Shown piece after piece: positions 1 through 6,726 of a stretch of DNA of 64,000 nt. A program made the translations under genes and the position numbers. Each line of letters opens with the position of its first letter. Within the stretch, counting starts at the first letter, position 1. The notes under the pieces were generated by a model, which worked only from the letters and a program-made list of their open reading frames with translations, ran no database searches and was not told where the DNA came from. The stretch lies in NCBI GenBank assembly GCA_051881435.1, contig JBJEPW010000010.1, positions 1 to 64,000 on the forward strand, read 5' to 3'. The DNA comes from Fimenecus sp051881435. Its GTDB lineage: Bacteria > Bacillota > Clostridia > Oscillospirales > Acutalibacteraceae.

Positions 1-77
1 CCGATTTTGAATATCATTGGAACTACATCGAATACAACGCATTAAAGGAATATTCCGCAAAGGAAGATAAAATATGA
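1..77 (+). CDS. C-terminal end of an unidentified protein (partial)
   Basis: Reading frame 3 is open from the left edge to a TGA at 75-77 and gives about 24 residues ending in EYSAKEDKI. The TGA overlaps the coaE ATG (ATGA), which is typical of translationally coupled genes, so this is probably the tail of the gene upstream of coaE. The visible tail is too short to identify the family. In many Firmicutes polA precedes coaE, but this tail does not show a recognisable PolA ending. Confidence 0.5.
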   Translation, partial: DFEYHWNYIEYNALKEYSAKEDKI

Positions 78-658
78 AAATAATCGGTCTTACGGGGCTT
101 ACGGGTGCAGGGAAAAGCACCGTTGCCTTTAAGCTTATGGCATACGGCTGTTATCACATTGATGCGGACAAGGTTGCCCGTGAAGTAATAAACAGCGACG
201 AAAATGTTAAAAATAAACTGAAAAAGCAATTCGGCGACGATGTTATAAAGGGTGACGGAAAGGTGAACCGTCCCATTTTGGCAAGCCGTGCCTTTGCCGA
301 TGAAAAAAGCACTGCCGCTCTAAACGCCATCACCCACCCTGCCGTTACGGAAAAAATCAGGGAAATTATTGACGAGAAAAAAGATTTGGGTTACAGCGGT
401 ATAATAATTGACGCAATAGCCCTTTTTGAAAGCGGCGAAGACAAGCTTTGCGACTTTACCGTTGCCGTTACCGCCCCCGAGGATATCCGTCTTGAACGGA
501 TAATGGCAAGAGATAAAATCAGTTGTGAAAAAGCCCTTGAACGGATAAACGCACAAAAGGACGAAAGCTTTTTTACAAAGCAGGCTGATTTCATAATATG
601 GAACTATCCGCCGTATAATCTTGATGTGGAAATACGGCAGATTATAGCAAATTTATAA
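74..658 (+). CDS. coaE: Dephospho-CoA kinase
   Basis: This enzyme phosphorylates the 3'-hydroxyl of dephospho-CoA with ATP, the last step of coenzyme A synthesis in the cytoplasm. The 194-residue length fits the family. The P-loop GLTGAGKST lies at residues 5-13, followed by the early HIDADKVAREV segment that in this family positions the substrate, and a lid-region RIMARDKIS segment near residue 140. The start is set by the overlap with the upstream stop codon. The M18 aminopeptidase follows after 19 bases with its own GAGGAG ribosome binding site, so the two are probably co-transcribed, although they share no pathway. Confidence 0.93.
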   Translation: MKIIGLTGLTGAGKSTVAFKLMAYGCYHIDADKVAREVINSDENVKNKLKKQFGDDVIKGDGKVNRPILASRAFADEKSTAALNAITHPAVTEKIREIIDEKKDLGYSGIIIDAIALFESGEDKLCDFTVAVTAPEDIRLERIMARDKISCEKALERINAQKDESFFTKQADFIIWNYPPYNLDVEIRQIIANL

Positions 659-677
659 ACCGAGAGGAGTAATATAT

Positions 678-2078
678 ATGAGTGAAAACAAATTACAGGA
701 GCTTAAAGACGGTCTTTTTTACGAGCCGAAGCACGCAATGGAAATTATCGACGATGAAACAGTAAATCAAGCCGATGAATTCTGCGAGGGCTACAAGTCA
801 TATCTTGACGAGGCAAAAATCGAGCGTGAATCGGTGGAGTTTTTCGTAAGAGAAGCCGAAAAAAGAGGCTATACCGAATTTGACAACAAGAAGAAATACA
901 GCGCCGGCGACAAGGTTTACTATAACAACAGAGGAAAATCGGTTATTCTTTGCGTTATAGGCAAAAAGAGCGTGGGCGAGGGCGTTAAGATTTCAGCGGC
1001 GCACATTGACTCTCCCCGCCTTGACTTAAAGCCCAATCCCCTTTATGAGGACACAAATCTTGCCCTTTTCAAAACGCATTATTACGGCGGAATTAAGAAA
1101 TATCAATGGACTGCCATTCCTTTGGCGCTCCACGGCGTTGTTGTTAAGGCTGACGGCGGAAAAGTAAAGGTTCGCATAGGCGAGGACGAGGGCGACCCCC
1201 AATTTGTTGTAACCGACCTTTTGCCCCACCTTGCTCAGGAGCAGATGAAGCAGACAATGGCAGAGGGAATCAAGGGCGAAAACCTTAATATTCTCATAGG
1301 CTCCCGTCCTTTCTCCAAAGACGAGGGCGGCGAGAAAGTCAAGCTCAACATTATGAAAATTCTCAACGAGAAATACGGCATAATTGAAAGCGACTTTTTA
1401 AGTGCGGAATTAGAGGTTGTTCCTGCATATAAGGCAAGGGACATCGGCTTTGACCGCAGTCTTATCGGCGCATACGGTCACGATGACAAGGTTTGCGCAT
1501 ACCCTGCGGCACAGGCGATTTTCAGCGTTGAAAATCCCGAATACACCTGCCTTACCGTGCTTACCGACAAAGAGGAAATCGGCTCTGACGGCAACACGGG
1601 ACTTAATTCATCATATATGAAGTATTTTATAGCCGACCTTGCAACAATGCAGGACGAGGAGCCCTGGAGAGTGCTTTCAAACTCAGAATGTCTCTCAGCC
1701 GATGTTAATGCGGCTTTTGACCCCACTTATCCCGAGGTCAGCGAAAGAATGAACTCCTCTTATGTAAACAACGGCGTTGTTATTACAAAGTACACAGGCG
1801 CCCGCGGCAAGAGCGGCACTTCCGACGCATCTGCCGAATACATGGGCAAGGTTCGCAAAATGCTTAACGACAATGATGTTGTTTGGCAGATAGGCGAGCT
1901 GGGCAAGGTTGACGCAGGCGGCGGCGGAACGGTTGCAATGTATGTTGCGGCACTCAATGTTGATGTGGTGGATTTGGGCGTACCCGTGCTTTCAATGCAC
2001 GCACCCTTTGAAGTTGTCTCAAAGCTTGATGTTTATATGGCGTACAAGGCGTTTAAAGTGTTCTTTGAGCAGAGATAA
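678..2078 (+). CDS. M18 family aminopeptidase
   Basis: A 466-residue metallo-aminopeptidase of peptidase family M18, which removes N-terminal (often acidic or neutral) amino acids from peptides in the cytoplasm. Metal-site motifs of the family are visible: AAHIDSPRLDLKP near residue 115, GHDDKVCAYPA near residue 267, DKEEIGSDGNTG near residue 298, and a C-terminal SMHAPFEVVSKLD segment with the last metal histidine. A GAGAGGAG-type ribosome binding site sits just before the ATG. The gene is closed by a strong hairpin terminator at 2090-2124. It cannot be assigned to a named B. subtilis or E. coli gene from sequence alone. Confidence 0.9.
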   Translation: MSENKLQELKDGLFYEPKHAMEIIDDETVNQADEFCEGYKSYLDEAKIERESVEFFVREAEKRGYTEFDNKKKYSAGDKVYYNNRGKSVILCVIGKKSVGEGVKISAAHIDSPRLDLKPNPLYEDTNLALFKTHYYGGIKKYQWTAIPLALHGVVVKADGGKVKVRIGEDEGDPQFVVTDLLPHLAQEQMKQTMAEGIKGENLNILIGSRPFSKDEGGEKVKLNIMKILNEKYGIIESDFLSAELEVVPAYKARDIGFDRSLIGAYGHDDKVCAYPAAQAIFSVENPEYTCLTVLTDKEEIGSDGNTGLNSSYMKYFIADLATMQDEEPWRVLSNSECLSADVNAAFDPTYPEVSERMNSSYVNNGVVITKYTGARGKSGTSDASAEYMGKVRKMLNDNDVVWQIGELGKVDAGGGGTVAMYVAALNVDVVDLGVPVLSMHAPFEVVSKLDVYMAYKAFKVFFEQR

Positions 2079-2089
2079 GTGAATGTGTA

Positions 2090-2124
2090 AAACTCCCCTT
2101 GACGGTTGTCAAAGGGAGTTTTTT
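2090..2124 (+). terminator. Intrinsic terminator after the M18 aminopeptidase
   Basis: The stem AACTCCC-c-TTGAC pairs with GTCAA-a-GGGAGTT around a GGTT loop and is followed by a run of T residues. It lies 12 bases after the stop codon. Confidence 0.85.
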
Positions 2125-2125
2125 C

Positions 2126-2337
2126 GTATTCATAAAAACGGCGGGGGCAAGCATTACTCGCCTGCCGGCTCAGACAGCGCTTCTGCTCATTCCATTCGCA
2201 GAGGTGTCCATCGGACACCCGCGCCCCGCCCTACCCGGATTGAATTGGTTTTGGTTTGATTTTGCGGGACGATGAAAGGCATCGTCCCCTACGCGGTTGT
2301 GTGGTCTTTGCGGGGCGATTTGTGAATCGTCCCTACT
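2126..2337. repeat. Cluster of short palindromic (REP-like) repeats
   Basis: The 2079-2361 intergenic region contains no convincing gene. It holds a hairpin GGGACGATG-aaagg-CATCGTCCC at 2266-2288 and a related hairpin GGGCGATTTGTGAATCGTCCC at 2313-2333. A GC-rich block at 2140-2235 includes the small hairpin GTGTCC-atc-GGACAC. The first unit recurs at 39725-39747 and 54010-54032 and the second at 39266-39286, so these are dispersed repeats. Confidence 0.75.
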
Positions 2338-2361
2338 TATTTTTATAACAAAACCTACTTT

Positions 2362-2934
2362 TTATAATAGAATCGGTTGAGGCTGTTTGTTTTGGAGCAC
2401 CAATTTTACGGTTTCGGGAATTAGACCGAAATCTGCCACAATCGAATTTGGTTTTTCCTTTGCGTCGTCCTGTTTCATGGGTACAAAATATATATTTTTG
2501 CTGTTCATTAAAAGTCCTATGTTCTTTGCGGCGGCTCCCAGCGCGTCATTGGTTGAAACGGCTATAATTACAGGTCTCATATTCCGCAGGTGCGCCTTTG
2601 CGGCAAGCGTTACCGAGGTATCCGTAATTCCGTTTGCCATTTTTCCCAAGGTGTTTCCCGTGCAGGGCGCAATAAGGAGCACATCAAGAAGCTTTTTGGG
2701 CCCTATGGGCTCCGCATTCTCTATTGTGTGAATAATTTTTTCACCGCATATATTTTCGATTTTCTCTATAAAATCACGGGCGGCGCCGAAGCGGGTGTCC
2801 GTGGAATATGCTGTTTGTGACATTATGGGGATTACTCTGTATCCCCTGTCTTTTAATTCTTTCATTTGCGGGATTACTTTTTTAAAGGTGCAGAACGAGC
2901 CGCACATCGCAAATCCCACAGTTTCTGTGCTCAT
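2362..2934 (-). CDS. dpaB: Dipicolinate synthase subunit B
   Basis: This is the flavoprotein-like subunit (SpoVFB) of dipicolinate synthase, which with DpaA makes dipicolinic acid in the mother cell for loading into the forespore core. The 190-residue sequence has the phosphopantothenoylcysteine-decarboxylase-like flavoprotein pattern: a GFAMCGSFCTF start, an IAPCTGNTLGKMANGITD segment near residue 90, and a late VSTNDALGAAAKNIG segment. It overlaps the end of dpaA by four bases (ATGA), so both are translated from one message. The gene implies a spore-forming lineage. Confidence 0.93.
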   Translation of the reverse strand: MSTETVGFAMCGSFCTFKKVIPQMKELKDRGYRVIPIMSQTAYSTDTRFGAARDFIEKIENICGEKIIHTIENAEPIGPKKLLDVLLIAPCTGNTLGKMANGITDTSVTLAAKAHLRNMRPVIIAVSTNDALGAAAKNIGLLMNSKNIYFVPMKQDDAKEKPNSIVADFGLIPETVKLVLQNKQPQPILL

Positions 2935-3788
2935 TCTTTTTCCTCCCTTTGCAAAAATTCTTCAATTCTTTTTCCGATTATCTCCCCTGCTGTTTTGGGG
3001 GTATATTTGCCCGGAAGACCGAACGCTTTTATTACATCAACCGAATTTTTTCTCGCCTCGTCAAAATCCACACCGTAAGGCGCGGAGGCAAGCTCGATTA
3101 TTTTACCGTCCTTTTTCATATTTTTAATTACATCCCTGCCGATAATTTGTGACGGGACAGTATTTATTATTATATCAAATTCATCGGCACGGCGGGAAAG
3201 CTCTTCTAAGGGAAAAGCGTTACACCCTTTTATAACAGCGTCCTGACGCTGTGACGGATTGCGTGCGAAAACAGTTACCTTACAGGAAAGAGAATTGAGC
3301 ACCGCCGCCGTTTCTTTTGCCACTCTGCCGTAACCGGTAACGGCGTAATTTCCCATAGACAAGACAAAATCAATATGTTCAAGCAAGATTTTAAGCGTTC
3401 CGAAAGCGGTGAGCACCGCATTTTTCTCAATAAACCGATCGTCGTAATAATCCACAAAGGGAATTTCCGTTTCCCTGAGTTGTGACAGCAATTCTCCCCT
3501 GATTATTCCGCCGAACACTATGTTATCTTTACCCAAAAGGCTCAGCACCCGTTCAAGGGAAGTTTCTCTTTTGGAAAAGGGCATATTTACGGTTTTTTCG
3601 TTTCTCGTGGCAGGAAGAGGCAACACTACCGCTGTTTTAGGGCCTATCAGCGACTTTAATCTGTCGTTATCGTCGTCCCAGTCAAAAAGTCCGTAGGATT
3701 CTGTATCGTAGCCCTTTGAAACAAGGTATGTTTTAAGGTATTTCTGTCTTTTGTCGCCGCCGATTATTACTATATTTCTGTTTTTCAT
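2931..3788 (-). CDS. dpaA: Dipicolinate synthase subunit A
   Basis: This is the NAD(P)-dependent subunit (SpoVFA) of dipicolinate synthase, acting on the lysine-pathway intermediate during late sporulation. It has an N-terminal nucleotide-fold segment (NIVIIGGDKRQKYL) and a central Rossmann motif VTGYGRVAKETAAVL, like other DpaA proteins. The start chosen is the ATG at 3788, which has a strong AAGGAGG site just upstream; an in-frame ATG 24 bases earlier lacks one. It overlaps dpaB by four bases and is divergent from murC. Sporulation control by a mother-cell sigma factor is expected from the family, but I could not confirm a promoter. Confidence 0.92.
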   Translation of the reverse strand: MKNRNIVIIGGDKRQKYLKTYLVSKGYDTESYGLFDWDDDNDRLKSLIGPKTAVVLPLPATRNEKTVNMPFSKRETSLERVLSLLGKDNIVFGGIIRGELLSQLRETEIPFVDYYDDRFIEKNAVLTAFGTLKILLEHIDFVLSMGNYAVTGYGRVAKETAAVLNSLSCKVTVFARNPSQRQDAVIKGCNAFPLEELSRRADEFDIIINTVPSQIIGRDVIKNMKKDGKIIELASAPYGVDFDEARKNSVDVIKAFGLPGKYTPKTAGEIIGKRIEEFLQREEKE

Positions 3789-3850
3789 TATAAAGCCCTC
3801 CTTACCCTGCAATACATCCTATGTTTTTTGCAAAAAATGGTGATTAGGGG

Positions 3851-3879
3851 TTTAAATTTTTGTCCGTTTGCAATATAAT
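3851..3879 (+). promoter_or_regulatory. Probable promoter of murC-ung
   Basis: A perfect -10 TATAAT lies at 3874-3879, with a weak -35 candidate TTTAAA at 3851-3856 and 17 bases between. It precedes the chosen murC start by about 36 bases, which argues against the longer frame beginning at 3868. Confidence 0.55.
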
Positions 3880-3915
3880 AGATACAGAAATAACACGCCG
3901 AAAGGATTTATAAAT

Positions 3916-5295
3916 ATGAGCGATATTTCAACCGTACTTAAAAACGCAAAAAGAATACATTTTATAGGCATAGGCGGCAGCGGCATGTGCCCTCTTGCCG
4001 AAATACTCCACAGCAAGGGCTACTCCCTGCAAGGCTCTGATAACAATGAAAGCTCTATTGTTGAGAGAATCCGCAAAATGGGAATCCCCGTTATGATGGG
4101 GCAAAAGGCGGAAAATATTAAGGGCGCGGATATGATTGTGTATTCTGCCGCCATAAGCCGTGATAACCCCGAATTAAAGGCCGCACTTGACAGCGGTGTT
4201 CCCACCTTTCAGCGCGCCGAGCTTTTAGGCGAGCTTTCACGCCGTTTTTCTAACTGTATCGGCGTTTGCGGTACTCACGGCAAAACAACGGTTACTTCAA
4301 TGACTACGCAGGTTATGATTGACGCAGGTCTTGACCCCTCGGCGGTTATCGGCGGCAAACTTCCATTAACCGACAGTTACGGCAGAGTTGGTAAAACCGA
4401 AAATATCGTTATGGAATCCTGCGAATATCAGGACACTTTTCTTTATATGTCTCCCGACGTTGCGGTTATTCTTAACATTGACGAGGACCATCTTGAATAC
4501 TTCAAAACAATGGATAATCTAATTTTGAGTTTTGAAAAATTCGCAAAATCCGCCACAAAAGCAATAATATATAACGGTGACGATGAAAACACACTCAAAG
4601 CGATTAAAGATATTCAAGGCAAGGATATGATCTCTTTCGGTTTTAAAAGCTCTAACGATTACTATGCCGAAAATATTGAGGAATACAAGGGCGCTTTTAC
4701 ACGGTTTGACATTATGTATAAGGGTGAGCGTTTGGGTAATGTTACCCTTTCTATTCCCGGAAAGCACAATATTTTAAATGCGTTGGCGGCAGTTGCGGCA
4801 TCCGTTTATTCAGGGGCAAAATTCCCGGACTGCGTAAAAGGAATTGAAGAGTTCCACGGTGCAGGCAGACGGTTTGAACACCTTGGCACCTACAAGGGTA
4901 TTGATTTTATTGATGATTACGCCCATCACCCTGCTGAATTGAAGGTAACCCTTGAAGCGGCAATGAAAATGGGTTACAAAACCGTTTGGGCGGTTTTTCA
5001 GCCCTTCACATATTCAAGAACGGTAATGCACTTTGATGAATTTGTTGATGTGCTTAAAATCCCCGACCGCTGTGTTATGACGGAAATTATGGGTTCACGG
5101 GAAGTCAACACATACAATATATACACCTCACAGCTTGCAGAGAAAATACCCAATTCCGTTTGGTTTAACACGCAGGAGGAGGTCGCAGATTATGTTGTTA
5201 AAAATGCAAAACCGGGCGACCTTGTACTGACAATGGGCTGCGGCGATATTTACAAATCTGCTCATATGATGATTGCGGAGCTTAAAAATGGTTAA
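3916..5295 (+). CDS. murC: UDP-N-acetylmuramate-L-alanine ligase
   Basis: MurC adds the first amino acid (L-alanine) to UDP-MurNAc using ATP in cytoplasmic peptidoglycan precursor synthesis. The N-terminal Mur-ligase nucleotide motif IHFIGIGGSGMCPLA is at residues 14-28, and the ATP-binding loop CGTHGKTTVTSM is near residue 117. The central EDHLEYF segment and the C-terminal DDYAHHPAEL motif also fit. The 459-residue length is normal. The ATG at 3916 follows an AAAGGA site; the frame is open back to 3868, but that segment contains the -10 hexamer. The gene overlaps ung by eight bases. Confidence 0.95.
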   Translation: MSDISTVLKNAKRIHFIGIGGSGMCPLAEILHSKGYSLQGSDNNESSIVERIRKMGIPVMMGQKAENIKGADMIVYSAAISRDNPELKAALDSGVPTFQRAELLGELSRRFSNCIGVCGTHGKTTVTSMTTQVMIDAGLDPSAVIGGKLPLTDSYGRVGKTENIVMESCEYQDTFLYMSPDVAVILNIDEDHLEYFKTMDNLILSFEKFAKSATKAIIYNGDDENTLKAIKDIQGKDMISFGFKSSNDYYAENIEEYKGAFTRFDIMYKGERLGNVTLSIPGKHNILNALAAVAASVYSGAKFPDCVKGIEEFHGAGRRFEHLGTYKGIDFIDDYAHHPAELKVTLEAAMKMGYKTVWAVFQPFTYSRTVMHFDEFVDVLKIPDRCVMTEIMGSREVNTYNIYTSQLAEKIPNSVWFNTQEEVADYVVKNAKPGDLVLTMGCGDIYKSAHMMIAELKNG

Positions 5296-5956
5296 GTTTA
5301 ACAATAATTGGGATTTACTTTTAAAAAGTGAATTTGAAAAGCCGTATTATCTGGAATTGCGGAAATTTCTTGCGTCGGAATATAAAACTCACAGGATATA
5401 TCCGCCAATGAACGATATATTCAACAGCTTGAAATACACGGATTACAGAGATGTGAGAGTTGTAATTTTAGGGCAGGACCCGTATCATCAGCCGGGTCAG
5501 GCTCACGGGCTTTGTTTTTCGGTAAAAAAGGGAGTGCCTCCCCCGCCGTCTCTGCAAAACATATACAAGGAAATCCACGCTGAATACGGTTATCCCATTC
5601 CCGAAAGCGGCGAGCTTACATACTGGGCGCAACAGGGCGTTCTGCTGATGAACACGGTGCTGACCGTAAGGGACAGCTCTCCTAACAGCCACAAAGGTAT
5701 GGGCTGGGAAATATTCACCGACGATGTTATTAAGCTTTTAAATCAGCGCCCCGAGCCTATGGTATTTTTGCTGTGGGGAGCCAATGCGAGAGCAAAAACA
5801 AAGCTTATTACAAATCCCGTTCACCTTGTGCTTCAATCGGCGCACCCAAGTCCCCTTTCCGCATACAACGGCTTTTTTGACAACGGACATTTTAAAAAAG
5901 CCAACGAATTTCTCGAAAAGCATTACGGAAAAGGTATTGACTGGCAGATAAAATAA
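5288..5956 (+). CDS. ung: Uracil-DNA glycosylase
   Basis: This family 1 enzyme removes uracil from DNA to start base-excision repair. The catalytic motif GQDPYH is near residue 65 and the DNA-intercalating HPSPLSAYNGFF motif near residue 190, both intact. The product is 222 residues, normal for the family. The ATG at 5288 lies inside the end of murC (ATGGTTAA), so translation is probably coupled to murC. A bidirectional terminator at 5961-5995 separates it from the convergent nrd operon. Confidence 0.95.
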   Translation: MVKFNNNWDLLLKSEFEKPYYLELRKFLASEYKTHRIYPPMNDIFNSLKYTDYRDVRVVILGQDPYHQPGQAHGLCFSVKKGVPPPPSLQNIYKEIHAEYGYPIPESGELTYWAQQGVLLMNTVLTVRDSSPNSHKGMGWEIFTDDVIKLLNQRPEPMVFLLWGANARAKTKLITNPVHLVLQSAHPSPLSAYNGFFDNGHFKKANEFLEKHYGKGIDWQIK

Positions 5957-5960
5957 AAAA

Positions 5961-5995
5961 ACGGACAGTTTATTTGTTTTCAACAAACTGTCCGT
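5961..5995. terminator. Bidirectional terminator between ung and nrdG
   Basis: An 11-bp perfect stem ACGGACAGTTT/AAACTGTCCGT is flanked by A-rich and T-rich sequence on the two sides, so it can serve both convergent operons. Confidence 0.85.
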
Positions 5996-6001
5996 ATATT
6001 T

Positions 6002-6511
6002 TTATATCTCGGTTTCAACGGCTTTTCCTGCCGCGAGAGATTTTTTTGCGTCGATTACACGCTGATTTGTGGAACCTCTGAACTTGCAATTCAAAGATTT
6101 CTTTGCAAGAACGAATTTACCGTCGATCAAAATATCGGTTTCAGAGAGCAAATGACGCCAGCCCTCATTTTTTTCCATGCCCTTATAAAGCTGTTCAAAG
6201 GTATAGCCCGTATAGGTGACAACATCAAGCCCTAACGCGTGAACCTCTTTTGCAAGAACCGAAAAATTTTCCGCCTGTTCAAAAGGGTCCCCGCCGCTTA
6301 AAGTTACGCCTTTAAGCAACGGGTCCTTTTTTATTTCACCGATTATTTTATCAACATCGCTCATATAGCCGCCGTTGAAATCATGAGTTTGGGGATTGTG
6401 ACAGCCCTCGCAGTTATGCCTGCACCCTTGGGAAAAAACCACAAACCTCCAACCCGGTCCGTCCACAACGGATTCACGGATAACTCCGGCAAGCCTTAAC
6501 GGAGTGGACAT
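6002..6511 (-). CDS. nrdG: Anaerobic ribonucleotide reductase activating protein (radical SAM)
   Basis: NrdG uses S-adenosylmethionine and a [4Fe-4S] cluster to create the glycyl radical on class III ribonucleotide reductase. The radical-SAM cysteine motif is visible as CRHNCEGCHNP near residue 30 (CX3CX2C), followed by the SAM-binding GGDPFEQ motif near residue 76. The length of 169 residues is typical. Its ATG shares one base with the TAA of the small glycyl-radical gene upstream (TAATG), so production of activator and radical subunit is probably coupled. Confidence 0.94.
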   Translation of the reverse strand: MSTPLRLAGVIRESVVDGPGWRFVVFSQGCRHNCEGCHNPQTHDFNGGYMSDVDKIIGEIKKDPLLKGVTLSGGDPFEQAENFSVLAKEVHALGLDVVTYTGYTFEQLYKGMEKNEGWRHLLSETDILIDGKFVLAKKSLNCKFRGSTNQRVIDAKKSLAAGKAVETEI

Positions 6512-6690
6512 TATAACTGCTCCATTTCTCCGTTGCCTGTACCGATTGAGTGCTTAACTCTGTCCTGTACCTCGGCATATTTTGCATCGTTGAAGCGGTC
6601 AAGAGTACCTACAAGGTATCCTGTGATTCTTCTTATTCTCTCGAAGCCTACGCCTTCGCCTACCATTACTTTTTCTTTCTTTGCTGCCAT
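6511..6690 (-). CDS. Separate glycyl-radical domain of anaerobic ribonucleotide reductase (59 aa)
   Basis: This short gene encodes a protein that begins MAAKKEKVMVGEG and contains GFERIRRITGYLVGTLD and RFNDAKYAEVQDRVKH, ending in GEMEQL. The RRITGYLVGTLDRFNDAK stretch matches the glycyl-radical loop that normally closes NrdD (consensus RV-x-GYL followed by RFN-x-GK); the glycine at residue 24 is the expected radical site. It has a perfect AAGGAGG site eight bases before its ATG. It sits 36 bases after the nrdD stop and overlaps nrdG by one base. The large NrdD upstream lacks this loop, so the catalytic subunit appears to be split into two polypeptides. This reading comes from the sequence; the assembly of the two chains is inferred. 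Confidence 0.88.
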   Translation of the reverse strand: MAAKKEKVMVGEGVGFERIRRITGYLVGTLDRFNDAKYAEVQDRVKHSIGTGNGEMEQL

Positions 6691-6726
6691 TTTAATTTCC
6701 TCCTTAAATTTAATTATATGTTTTTA

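Noticed and set aside
3868..3915. Longer murC start at 3868
   Set aside because: The segment contains the TATAAT promoter element and lacks a ribosome binding site; the ATG at 3916 gives the usual MurC length.
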